Shown: one piece after another, positions 46,153-57,375 of the stretch | How the letters are laid out: each line of letters begins with the position of its first letter | Position numbering within the stretch: the first letter of the stretch is position 1 | Assembly: GCA_947561585.1 (NCBI GenBank) | Contig: CANNZV010001064.1 | Location: 1-64,000, forward strand | DNA from: Caprella mutica | Lineage: Eukaryota; Arthropoda; Malacostraca; Amphipoda; Caprellidae | Length of the DNA: 64,000 nt | Direction of reading: 5' to 3' | Notes under the pieces: generated by a model | Databases searched by the model: none | What the model was told of the DNA's origin: nothing | Seen by the model: the letters and a program-made list of their open reading frames with translations, nothing else | Translations under genes and position numbers: made by a program

Positions 46153-46220
46153 CTTAAATTTGAACCTGAACGTCTGGTGCTTATTCTTCTTCTTCAGCGT
46201 CAGACGCTTCTTCTCAGAAG
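46153..46220 (-). CDS. Candidate small basic exon
   Basis: Between CTCATCCTAG and GTACAGG lie 68 bases open in one frame: SEKKRLTLKKKNKHQTFRFK-FK. GC content is higher than its surroundings. Product unknown; it may belong to a gene whose other exons I could not find. Confidence 0.22.
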
Positions 46221-46606
46221 CTAGGATGAGTATAGGATGTAAAAGGCAGTGATGTATGAAATTATTTCTAAGGAGATCGACATAAGGGCTCTGATTTTAT
46301 GCAGAGAAGTTAAAGAGAAAATAGCGACAGTTACGTAGATCGAAAACGTCACATGAAAGTGTTTTGATGAGAGCAATCAAAATGTATCAAAATATTTATT
46401 GTATGAACAGTTTTAGTAATATATATTTAAACATAATATAAGTTTTATATTAGATAAATAATTTAAGTTTTATTCAAAGAATTGACTATAAAAAAATTAA
46501 ATAACCAAACTATAGTAAGAGTATTTTATTTATATTTGATAATAATTTGCAAGCAATAAGAATCCGTATTGTACGAATTAGGTTTAAAATTTACTTAACA
46601 ATCATT

Positions 46607-46760
46607 ATCGGGTAAGTTCCGAGTTAATGGATAGTTTCACATTTTCGACCATGTAAAAACCTATGTAATAATTATAATTCAAAATGAAGAGTAAAATAAT
46701 TAAATAATTATATAGTTTTTTTATATGATAGAAAGGCTAAAATGTACGATAACTTGCAAT
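46607..46760. mobile_element. Family A MITE, diverged copy
   Basis: GGGTAAGTTCCGAGTTAATG, then TTTCACATTTTCGACCATGT on the left; degraded inverse on the right. Confidence 0.6.
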
Positions 46761-47054
46761 TTAGCCTGATTCGTTAATAAAATAATAATTGATATTAATT
46801 TAAGATTATAAGTAAAGTGAAGATTTATAATGCATATATCATTTTCTCTACGGAATTTCTCTCCCTCTTTCGTGCGTCAGACAATGACTAGGCACATTCT
46901 GAACAGTTTGACGTAAATGGAACACTGCGATATTACGAAATGAGTTGTGTGCACACATATAAATGTGATATTAAAAGGTACTATATATTTGTTAGTAATA
47001 AAAATACATTGTGAAATTAATATAAAGTGAATAATATAGGAATAAAAGCATATT

Positions 47055-47908
47055 AGTAACACACGGAAGAAAATTATAGTAGGGAAATCGAAGATTAAGA
47101 TGGGATTCAAATTAACCTTCTATGGCCCCACCACAATTTCCCCTCTAAATCTTCTATGCCACCATAACCTTCTCTCTCTTAATCCTCTATGGCCCCACCA
47201 TAACTTTCTCTCTCTTAATCTTCTATGACCCCTACCATAACTATCTCTCTCTCAATCTTCTATGGCCCCACCATAACTTTCTCTCTCTTAATCTTCTATG
47301 GCCCCACCATAACTTTCTCTCTCTTAATCTTCTATGACCCCACCATAACTTTCTCTCTCTTAATCTTCTATGACCCCACCATAATTTTCTCTCTCTCAAT
47401 CTTCTATGACCCCACCATAACTTTCTCTCTCTCAATCTTCTATGACCCCACCATAACTTTCTCTCTCTCAATCTTCTATGACCCCCACCATAACTTTCTC
47501 TCTCTTAATCTTCTATGGCCCCACCATTACTTTCTCTCTCTTAATCTTCTATGACCCCACCATAAATTTCTCTCTCTTAATCTTCTAGGACCCCACCATA
47601 ACTTTCTCTCTCTCAATCTTCTATGGCCCCCACCATAACTTTCTCTCTCTTAATCTTCTATGGCCCCACCATTACTTTCTCTCTCTTAATCTTCTATGGC
47701 CCCACCATAACTTTCTCTCTCTCTCAATCTTCTATAGCCCCACCATAACTTTCTCTCTCTTAATCTTCTATGGCCCCACCATAATTTTCTCTCTCTTAAT
47801 CTTCTATGGCCCCACAATAACTTGCTCTCTCTTAATCTTCTACGGCCCCACCATAACTTTCTCTCTCTTAATCTTCTATGGCCCCACCATAACTTTCTCT
47901 TTGGGTTC
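47055..47908 (-). repeat. 36-bp array of the TTATGGTGGGGCCATAGAAG family
   Basis: About 22 units. On the plus strand each reads ACCATAACTTTCTCTCTCTT then AATCTTCTATGGCCCC. As 36 is a multiple of 3, every frame without a stop stays open, giving artefact frames such as repeated RERKLWWGHRRL. Confidence 0.95.
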
Positions 47909-48577
47909 ATGCAGAAGATATCTGTTAATAATTATGTAAATGTATGTAGAATAGATTGAACTCACAAATTAGTTGTATTAACGTAAAGAAATTTTAGGTA
48001 CGAAATATAATTTTCTATATGATATATTTTCCAATTACCTAAATACATACAAAGAATCGTATGTATTTAGGTATTTGTTCACAAATGAATGTCTATCCAA
48101 TAAATAAATTATTAATTAACCTCACAAAAATATCATATCGAATTTAAAAATGCTATAATGTAAAAAATAATCTCCGATTACCTGTACCATCTTCTAAACC
48201 CTACTTCATATTTTTTATTAAAACTGAGAAAAAAGTTTCCCTAAACACTACTAGTTTTTACATTTTCCCCCAAAACATAGAAAAAAGTTACCCTAGTAGC
48301 TACTCATTTTTTACACTTTCCCCATAACAGAGAAAGTTACCCTAAGTAATAAGGTCCCTATTAAGAATGCGTCAACTGACGGCGTCAATTTCTTCTCTAA
48401 TTTCCGGATGACTCACACTGAAGTGCGGACAGAATTACGCCAAACAGTCACGGCGCTACCGGTCACGTGACCCAAGTGCGATAAAGTGTCGTAAGAGGGC
48501 GCTAGTAGCCATCAAATAATTAACCCTTTTATTGGCTCTTACGAATCATATCGTTGTAATTATTCTATTGTAGCTAT

Positions 48578-48755
48578 GGGGTAAGTTCTGAGTTATCGGT
48601 CAGTTCCGTATTTTCGATAATTTTTTTAGGTATCCTTGATACATGCAGGTATCATGGATACCAATAAATACATAAATTAATTACTGATATTTATGTTTAC
48701 GCTCCTCTTAAATGATCGAAAATGTGGTACCTTCCATTAATTAGGAATTCACCCA
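48578..48755. mobile_element. Family A MITE, diverged copy
   Basis: GGGTAAGTTCTGAGTTATCG at the left, a central GGTATCCTTGATACATGCAG palindrome, and GATCGAAAATGTGGTACC at the right. Confidence 0.75.
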
Positions 48756-49072
48756 ACATTTTTTTGATGATTGTTTAAGGAAATAAAATAAAATAATATT
48801 AATTATCTAATAATCAGCATCTATGCTTTATCAACGGCTTGAAGGCATTGAAATATATTTTTGAAACATTAAATCGATCATCTTGTATTATTCTTGAACA
48901 AAATATTGATACTGTTACCAAAAATTACGAAAACTCTTCACAAAAAAAGACAATTAAGAAATGATCGGATAACTTCATTGATTAGTTTAAGTCTCGAGTA
49001 ATCGGTCGGCTTAACGTTTCAGATTTAATTAGAAAAAAATAAACACAAATAATTATTTAAACTCTATGCGAG

Positions 49073-49230
49073 TTATTTACGAATTATCGGTCAGTACTAC
49101 ATCTTCGGTCAAATAAGAAAAACAATGTAGAAAATTAATATTTTTATCCGATGATTTGGAACTTACTCTATATCCTTTTTCTTGGAAGATCGAAAATGTG
49201 GAACCGTCCGAAAAGTTGAAACTTACCCTC
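49073..49230. mobile_element. Family A MITE, composite copy
   Basis: The left arm is of the ACGAATTATCGGTCAGTACT type and the right arm is of the other subgroup (GATCGAAAATGTGGAACCGT). The two ends come from different subfamilies, suggesting a chimera or two abutting half-copies. Confidence 0.7.
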
Positions 49231-49614
49231 TTAAAAATCTACAAAATTATTATTGTATAAGAAATAGATATCTTATAAGAAGCTCTGTTTTAATAATTAA
49301 ATATTCATATTAATTGTCAATAGTTTCTATTAATTTTAATCAGCTTTATGATTAAAACTAATTAATATCATTTTAGGATTCGTTAAAGACTGTACAGATC
49401 AAGCAATTTAGAAAGCATTTCCTTTCATATGCATCAGGTCATTCAATTTAGGAAGCATTCTTTCCAATGCGTAATTCACGTTGCTCAGGTCAGGTGGTTT
49501 AGGAAGCATTGCATCAAATCCCCTGTTCGGAGTTAATGATTCGAGTGAATGAGACTGAGAGATGTGCCTGATAAGGATGGAGAGAGAAGAGAGGATATTG
49601 CTAAAACGATACTA

Positions 49615-49705
49615 TTAAGTGCTAACTGTGAACATTGTGAACACTCTGAACACTGTTGTGAATACTGTGAACAATGCGAGCACTCTGTGAACATTATTGT
49701 GAACA
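49615..49705. repeat. Imperfect 12-bp repeat (GTGAACATTGTG)
   Basis: About seven degenerate units of GTGAACACTGTG. Confidence 0.7.
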
Positions 49706-49709
49706 ATAT

Positions 49710-50480
49710 GAACACCATCAAAATAGTAGGAAACTGTGTAAAATCGAAAACATATTTCTTTCTATTTACAATTTCCTATAAATATTTTTATGTTCAGAGT
49801 CACAATGGAATCATTTTTAAATTATGTACAAACGTTTTTGATTCTTATTATATTATTTATACATTATTTAATAGTTCTTTTCGCCTGTAATATATAGAAA
49901 GTTTTGTACCACGTTCCGAAGCAAAAAAATTTCTATACAGCTGATCAAACTGAAATTTTCATGAAAATCTACGGATATCTCTAATCAGATTTTATTTACT
50001 TGATGTAAATACTTTTTCAAAATAATACGTTTTCATTCTCTCCCTACTGTTATTCAAATTAAGCTTAATAAGTAAATAAAGGTTTTGTGTTAGTGACTCA
50101 CAGTTGGTTTGACATACTGCTTTCATTTCGGTGCGGTGCCACGTGGCTCTGGTTTGCAATTCAGCGAACGCGTCGGGCCGTGTCAACTGCTCCGTACGCG
50201 ACTTGAATTCTCATTGTGAAGCAATAAAATGCATTTGTAGAGATGAATTTGAGGAGAGAAAGGTCTGTCCTTTTGAAAGAAAAGGATAGATGGGAGAAGA
50301 TTTGAAAAATAAAGGAAAATCAAGATGAATTAAAAATAAAATTGGATTTACAAAAATACTCAATCAAAAATCATGATAAAATACAGAAGAAACGGAAAAA
50401 CTTGCCATTTAATAGAAATATTCACAAAACTACGTTAAAGAATTGAAAAATTAGAGAAAATAAAGATTGATAAGAATCTA
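49710..50480. other. Intergenic stretch with a small GC island
   Basis: 50125-50215 is GC-rich and contains CpGs (GGTGCGGTGCCACGTGGCTC; CGAACGCGTCGGGCCGTG). It may be a short regulatory site; no gene is attached. The rest is AT-rich. Confidence 0.35.
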
Positions 50481-50482
50481 AA

Positions 50483-50640
50483 AAAACAAATAATGATAAA
50501 ATATTAGTTGAAACAAATAATGATAAAATATTAGTTGACACAAGGAATGATAAAATATTAGTTGAAACAAATAATGATAAAATATTAGTTGACACAAGGA
50601 ATGATAAAATATTAGTTGAACCAAGGAATGATAGAAAATT
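50483..50640. repeat. 27-bp repeat (ATGATAAAATATTAGTTGA)
   Basis: Six units of AATGATAAAATATTAGTTGA plus AACAAAT or CACAAGG, the two types alternating. Confidence 0.9.
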
Positions 50641-50729
50641 AGTAATTGAAACAAGGTATGGCAAAATGTTAGACACGGCATGAAAAGAAAGTTTCAGTTG
50701 TAACATATTATTTTAATCAATAATTCAGT

Positions 50730-50981
50730 GTGCTTACTGTGCTATCTTCACAAACATTGCTGTTACTTCCTCCAAACATGTCTAATGGTATTAATTCAAC
50801 CAAACGGCTCATCACAAAAGGACCGACACCGTGTAATTTTTCACTCATTCCACTGCCTGTCTGTATATCCCTACCCTTTGTCTGTTGTCCCCTCGTCCTT
50901 TGTTGTCCTCTTTTGTTGGTCCTATCCAGAACACTAAAAGAGAACCCCTACTGGTCTAAAGGTCCCTTGGACCCCTGCTAG
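50730..50981 (+). CDS. Hypothetical open frame, doubtful
   Basis: 83 codons beginning CTVLSSQTLLLLPPNMS, with a hydrophobic Leu/Cys/Val stretch in the middle and GPLDPC at the end, in a less AT-rich patch. A second frame of similar length overlaps it. No family recognised; could be a transposon remnant. Confidence 0.15.
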   Translation: MLTVLSSQTLLLLPPNMSNGINSTKRLITKGPTPCNFSLIPLPVCISLPFVCCPLVLCCPLLLVLSRTLKENPYWSKGPLDPC

Positions 50982-51132
50982 TTGATCGGGGAAAGTGTTT
51001 TGCGTATCGCTTACATCGGTAACGATATCTCAGCGTTAAAATATCGTCAATGATTGATAATATCTACAAATTTAATATTTTTATCTGTTTTATTTAAATC
51101 TTAATATGGAGACACGTCAAAAAATAATATCA

Positions 51133-51330
51133 GGCTAAGTTCTGAATTATTGGACAGTCCCACCTTTTCGATCAACTACATGTATTTTGACATTTTAATT
51201 CGTATCCATGATACATTCATGTAACATGGATACCAATATAATAAAATAAAAGGGTGAAAAATAATAGTTATACATTCTTTCCTATATGATCGAATATGTG
51301 GAACTGTCCGATAACTTTGTAGTTACCCAA
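51133..51330. mobile_element. Family A MITE, diverged copy
   Basis: GCTAAGTTCTGAATTATTGG at the left, CGTATCCATGATACATTCAT in the centre, and GATCGAATATGTGGAACTGT then CCGATAACTTTGTAGTTACC at the right. Confidence 0.8.
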
Positions 51331-51559
51331 TTATGAAAAATTAAGCGTGATAATAAATATCAGTTGTTTAGCATTTTTTTTACTTGATTTTCAAAATTAT
51401 AAAATTGGCAAATATAAAATAAAATATGATACAATAAATATATTTGGCAATTGTTATGAAGCGAACGATTATGAAGTGATTAATGAATATTATTTAGAAA
51501 ATGATCAAACAGTAATGGGTTTAGATATAGATAAGTAATGAAAGTACATATGTAAAGAT

Positions 51560-51915
51560 GAGTCAAGTGAATAATAAGCATGATTCACATCAATTATGAG
51601 TCACATCAAGCATGACTCATACCAATTATGGCTCACATGACTCACATCAAGCATGACTCATATCAATTATGGCTCACAGGACTCATATCAAGCATGACTC
51701 ACAGGACTCACATCAAGCATGACTCACATGACTCACATCAAGCATGACTCATATCAATTATGGCTCACAGGACTCATATCAAGCATGACTCACATCAAGC
51801 ATGACTCACATCAAGCAGGACTCATATCAATTATGGCTCACATGACTCACATCAAGCATGACTCACATGAATCACATCAAGCATGACTCACATGACTCAC
51901 ATCAAGCATGACTCA
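51560..51915. repeat. Nested 10-16-bp array (GACTCACATCAAGCAT)
   Basis: Irregular mixture of GACTCACATCAAGCAT, GACTCATATCAATTATGGCT and GACTCACAG words, grouped in higher-order blocks of about 60-70 bp. Confidence 0.9.
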
Positions 51916-52207
51916 CAATAAGGTGTAAAAGTGACTCAGTACATGAATACATGCTTATTGTGACTCAGAAAAAAAAGTTAAATATTTTACTATTTTCAAT
52001 TGCAATCATTTCACCTTTTCTTAGCTGTGTACTACCCAGAAGAATGTAATATTATCAACCAATTTGCTTTTCAAATTTTTGTTTGAATGAAATTATTTTT
52101 TTTCAAATTTGAACAGGAAAAGTTTTTCAATTTTTTTTTATATAAAAATTCATCTCAAAACTTATGTTTAAACTTTATTAACTATACAATATACATAGCA
52201 ATATACA

Positions 52208-52470
52208 TCACCCCCACTGTGACTATTCACCCCCACTGTGACTATTCACCCCCACTGTGACTATTCACCCCCACTGTGACTATTCACCCCCACTGTGACT
52301 ATTCACCCCCACTGTGACTATTAACCCCCACTGTGACTATTCACCCCCACTGTGACTATTCACCCCCACTGTGACTATTCACCCCCACTGTGACTATTCA
52401 CCCCCACTGTGAATATTCACCCCACTGTGACTATTCACCCCCACTGTGACTATTCAACCCCTACTAAAAC
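52208..52470. repeat. 19-bp array (CACCCCCACTGTGACTATT)
   Basis: About 13 units of CACCCCCACTGTGACTATT, nearly perfect, with strong strand asymmetry in C. Confidence 0.95.
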
Positions 52471-53030
52471 TATTCACCCATCCACCTTCCCCACCCTATG
52501 ACTATTCACCCCCACTATGACTCATACCGTAACAAAATGTCATTAATTCCCCCATGGAAAGATTTCCCCCACCCCCTATCTCCTCCCCCTCTCTGGGGAC
52601 TGATGCCTATTAAGGGGCCTGTTAACACCCCTTCACGGGGGGGGAGTGATTTTAACCCCCATTCGTGATCTCCCCCACCCTAGCCAGATAATCTCATTTT
52701 TATGGTACACTGAGTATAATAGCACAAACGTTTAGTGCGACCTAAAACTCCATTTAATGCGACCAATATGATTTATTTAATGTTATCTAAAATATATTTA
52801 ATGCTACAATATGATAAATTAAATATTTTTCTAAAATCCATTTAATGCGACCACATTCACTCAATAATTATTTCCCAATTCGAATTTTTCATATAAATTC
52901 ATATTAATATGGCCGCATTAAAATAATATGCATAGCCATGTTCAAATTGATTTATACCTATTTGAACGTAAATTAAATTAATATGAAGGACCGTATTAGA
53001 AGAGTGTTATAAGCAGGAAGCATCAATATT
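52471..53030. other. C-rich then AT-rich flank, nothing recognised
   Basis: 52550-52690 is C-rich (CCCCCACCCCCTATCTCCTC) with a G9 run near 52640. 52730-52870 repeats CATTTAATGCGACCA at about 40-50-bp spacing. Confidence 0.45.
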
Positions 53031-53032
53031 AT

Positions 53033-54158
53033 GGTGACCGGTCCATTCGCCGAAAATAATTCGCCGCATACACATTCGCCGAAAACAAGCCGCACGACAC
53101 ATTCACCGAAAACACTTTCGCCGCACGACACATTCTTCGAAAACACATTCGCCGCACGACACATTCTTCGAAAACACATTCGCCGAAAACACATTCGCCG
53201 AAAACACATTCGCCGAAAATTCACCGAAAACACATTCGCCGCACGACACATTCGTCGAAATTTTTTTTTGATTATTTAAAAAGGTAAACAAATTTATCTC
53301 ATTTGTCTAAATGAAATTACATATAGATGAACTTACATATAAGTGAATAAATGAATAAATTACTTTACAATATTCTACATAATTATTGGTTAAACTTTAT
53401 GGTATTCACGATAACTTAATTAATTAACTCATTGCTGCCTTATTTGTGTCAGTTTATTAACTATATGTTAATCCTATTTTCTGTGTACAATTATCAGTTA
53501 CAAAAGAATTTTTTTCGTGTTAGTCTCACTTTATTTTAATCCTTCTATATACATTGTAGAATCAGTCCGCTACTAACTGTGTGTCGCTAGAGAAGCCTTC
53601 ACTATACAGGGTGACCCAAAAAAAAGTTTACTAACTTTAAATTCGTATATTTCAACAACTATTGAAGGTACAGTTAAAACAGATTTATTTGTAGGTTTTG
53701 AGGATATTCATATAACTATTTCCTTTATGAAATATTAATAATATGGAGAAATGTAGTCAAAAACAATTTTGTCCAGCAAGGCCTTTTAGAATATAGAAAA
53801 GTTTATGTTAAAATAAATGGATTAAATATTCATTATTTAATAAATACTACTAAATTTAATTAGAAACTTTTATAATGAGACTAAGAATAAGCATTTATAT
53901 GGCAATAAAACAAGACAATTAATTACCTTTTACTTTATAGTTAATAAAAAATTTGATCAATTTTAAATAATCATTTAACACAAGATGTTCAATAAACTTA
54001 AATTTTTGTAGAAAACCTTAGTCTGCAAAAATTGTCATTTTTTCGGCGAATGTGTCATGCGGCGAATGTGTCGAGCGACGAATGTGTCATGCGGCGAATG
54101 TGTCGAGCGACGAATGTGTCTTGCGGCGAATGTGTTTTCGGCGAATTGACCTAGAACC
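53033..54158. mobile_element. Foldback-like element FB2 with minisatellite arms
   Basis: Left arm 53033-53262: about 14 units of ACATTCGCCGAAA / ACATTCGCCGCACGAC. Right arm 54036-54158: the inverse words (GCGGCGAATGTGTC), ending TTCGGCGAATTGACCTAGAA. Between them are about 770 bp of AT-rich DNA with no credible gene. Outer ends GGTGACCGGTCCATTCGCCG and, inverted, GGTTCTAGGTCAATTCGCCG. At 53606 an inner end-like sequence CAGGGTGACCCAAAAAAAAG suggests a second element nested in it. Confidence 0.8.
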
Positions 54159-54159
54159 A

Positions 54160-56735
54160 ATATTATATACATGGTCGTATTAAAGTATTTAAACTGGTCG
54201 TATTAATGTGATTGTGATAATGTAATTTTGACATTGCGATTTAGTTAAATAGTGAAAATCTTTAGTCAAACAATGGGTTAGATGGTAGGTACGTGCCACA
54301 GCTACGTACTCGTGGAATTAACTTTATAGCCATTTGTTACGCTTTCCAACTTATTGAGGAAAAGGAAGAATAACAGCGATATGAAAGAGAGGAAATGAAT
54401 GCAGGATGAAAATAAATAAAATGCCTAATATTTAATTTAACATCCTTAGAGAAGATTATTGTGGGACCATAGAAGATTATGAAATCGTCCGACAACTCGG
54501 TATCTACTCTAAAAATTAGATTTTTTTAGAACTAGCTAATTTTCCAATGGATAATCTTCAATTTGATTTTTATAAATATTTGTATACCTCTTATGTGAAA
54601 CATTATTCTACACTGTTAAGGCCAATATAAACCAAGTGTCGCTCACAGCTCCCTCTAGCGGCTCTATAATACACTAGGCACACAACACCACGTGCGCGGT
54701 GTGAACTTGATCTCAAAGTACGCGCCCTGGTCATGTTTGGGCAATAAATAAGTACTTACTTAAACATATTTGATGTAAAATTAAATAGAAAGGGAATTAA
54801 TAGAAGGGGTGTGAAATAGAATATTGGATATAAATAATAAATAACATAAATACCACTATTATATTTCAGTTGGATTATAAGTATATATATATGTATCCTT
54901 AAACTATGTTTTTTTAAGTTTTGATATTGGTTATTTTCTACTGATTTAATTACGAGTTTTGATTTCTATGCCAATTATTTAAGTCATTTAAAGAAGAATA
55001 GAATAGTATAATTATTATTCAGTCTAATAATTTAATAAAATCGTAAGAAATGTATTTTTGTTTCTAATGAGATGGTCCCTAGAAGCAAATTGTAGATGTG
55101 GTCCCATTACGGGATTGGGACATCAAAAAGGAAAATGGGGCAATCGGAAAATTGTGTAGAAATGTATCGTCCTGAAAACAATTTACTCAAATCAGCTATG
55201 AGTAATTCAATTAATTTAATTCTCTCATTTCTATCATAAGGAAAAACATTTCCTTATCAAAAAAAAAAGACTATTGTTAAAAAGCTGAATTGTTAACAAT
55301 TAATGAAATAAAATAAATTACATTGCTAAAGTTCCAGTTGATTGAAATTTTACATGTATAACTTAAAATTCGTGCAAAATGAAGATAGGATGCATTTAAA
55401 ATAGTTCTAGGTTCAAATGCAGCCTAAATATTTTCTATAAGTGTAAAATTTTCTATGAAAAATGTTAGCGGACAGACTGAATCATTTCTATTTTTTCATT
55501 CGGGTGAACAGAAATTCAGATGATGTTTCAAATGGTGAAACCGAATGGGTTTGATACTGAATCTCCAATTAAAGATATTGAATAATTACTGGATTCAATT
55601 GTTTTTGCCACTGACTCGAACTTTAATGTTGAAAATATATGATATCATTTAAGCCGGATGTTTCAAATTATCAAAGGGTTCTACATTTTCGATCATATGA
55701 GAATAAATTATATAATATTAGTTGCTAAAATATAAGTTACATAATAATATTTTTTCTTATATGAACGACCGTTGATAATTTGAAACTTGTCCTACAATAC
55801 TTTTGTATCAACTAATAATTTCTCTTAATTTCTATTACTTTCAATTCTAAAAATTCTAAACATTTGAGTTTAATTATTCACAAAATAGAAAATATTCTAT
55901 ATAATTTAATTTATCTATTCTTCATTATTTGTGACTAATATGGAATTGATTAAAAATTATATTTATTATAAGTTTATTTAATTAAAACAGTCTAGCTACA
56001 ATATAAAATACTATAATAAGGCTTACAAAGATATTATATAATTGTATATAATAGGTTTTTTGGCGGTTTATATCGAGTTATTATTGAGCACTTTTAAATT
56101 TTCTTATCAAGATATTGTCTAATTATTAAATTATTTATTTAAAAACGTATATGAGGAAAGGGGTACCATAAACAAAGTCAAACACAGCTACCGATATTCG
56201 GAGGCGATGCTCATGGAAGAAGAAAAGCTACTGAAAGGAAGAGGTCATAATAAATGAAGCCTACAAGCCAACCTAACACAAAATATAAGACCTCGTAGTT
56301 GAAGAGCATAACCCTAGCGCTATCCTCTAAAACTGCAAGTAGCGTTAAAAACCTTAAATTGTGGAATAAAAATACATAATCCAATTTACAACAGTTCAAA
56401 GTTCAAGGACACCACCCCCCTTCTCTTCCATTCACCACAGACAGTTTCAGGATAGAGCCCCTGTGATTCAACATATGAGAAACAATATAGTTCACTATTA
56501 GCTAATATTTATACAAATTTATATATAATATATTTACAACAGCATATACAAAGAATAAGGTCTCTTGCTTATGATTTCATCATAATTAAAATCATTAATA
56601 TTAGTTGATGCATTATAACAATAAAAATATATCTTAAAATCCAACATGGGATTTAATTTAAAAAATGTAATAATGACGTCAATGAGCGACTGAGAGTATC
56701 TGCAGATTCTTAACATTAGTCTAAATATTCTTTTA
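54160..56735. other. Intergenic region downstream of the cadherin gene
   Basis: 54446-54480 is a fragment of the GGGGCCATAGAAG family fused to a family A end. 54640-54740 is a GC island (GCTCCCTCTAGCGGCTCT; CACGTGCGCGGTGTGAAC). 55652-55795 is a family A copy. 56160-56240 is a dispersed repeat (GATGCTCATGGAAGAAGAAA). The rest is AT-rich. Confidence 0.5.
55652..55795. mobile_element. Family A MITE, diverged short copy
   Basis: CATTTTCGATCATATGAGAA at the left and TTCTTATATGAACGACCG at the right, with the central palindrome missing. Confidence 0.65.
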
Positions 56736-56738
56736 AAA

Positions 56739-57375
56739 CTATATTAGTTCTGCGACCATAATAGGTTCTCCTCTCTCGTTGGTCCTGAAATTTGGTTCCA
56801 GTTCCCTAGGTTCATTGGGTAAAGGTCTGGACGCAATATCCGAAGACTGTAACTCTTGTGAAGCCTGGAAAGTAGACCCAGTGAATTCTAGTCCGTCCAT
56901 CATACGATTCAGACCAGTACGAGGAGTTTGAACACCCGGGACTTTCGGTCCGCCATTTGCATTAGGTAGGTCCCCGCCCCTTCGAAGATGCTCCAAAGTG
57001 GAGTAATAGTCATAGTTAACCCCTTCTTCTGCGGCAAGGTTTCGTAGTTGCATGGAGCGAATGGTTCCACCGTGGCTCTTGGCTATCGTGGCATAGGCAT
57101 TGCTATCTCCGTCAGCATGATGGCCTCCATCAGGTCTCCAGTCTGGATCCATTGATATACCGGCTCCGTGAGATGAGAATTCGCTCATGACTCCTGAAGG
57201 AACCGTTGGGTCAAATTCACTCATGACATGCATGGACAGCTCTTGTTCTTCGTATCTCTTCAGTTGCTGTTCTAACCACAGTGGATTTTCCGTCTTGTTT
57301 AGCCCGATGTCATCCTCTATGCCTCTCTTCACTAGATTTTCCGTTGACTTAGCAATTGGAGTCATGGCCCAGTAT
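56739..57375 (-). CDS. Cadherin last exon: cytoplasmic tail
   Basis: 211 codons plus stop. Begins YWAMTPIAKSTENL directly after the membrane anchor, has the ENPLW motif found in tails of CDH23-type cadherins, two MSEF words, and ends in MVAELI. No intron in the tail. Confidence 0.85.

Larger units (their letters stand above)
47910..49610. other. Intergenic region with a GC island and MITEs
   Basis: 48365-48540 is GC-richer (ACGGCGTCAATTTC; CACGGCGCTACCGGTCACGT; GTAAGAGGGCGCTAGTAG) and could be a promoter or insulator. Family A copies lie at 48578-48755 and 49073-49230. The rest is AT-rich. Confidence 0.45.

Noticed and set aside
47225..47910. Open frames of repeated RERKLWWGHRRL and ITFSLSIFYDPT
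   Set aside because: Produced by a 36-bp repeat (multiple of three) free of stops; the unit also occurs outside any gene in both orientations.
52973..53291. Frames with repeated RRMCF or ENTFAARHI
   Set aside because: They are the left arm of foldback element FB2.
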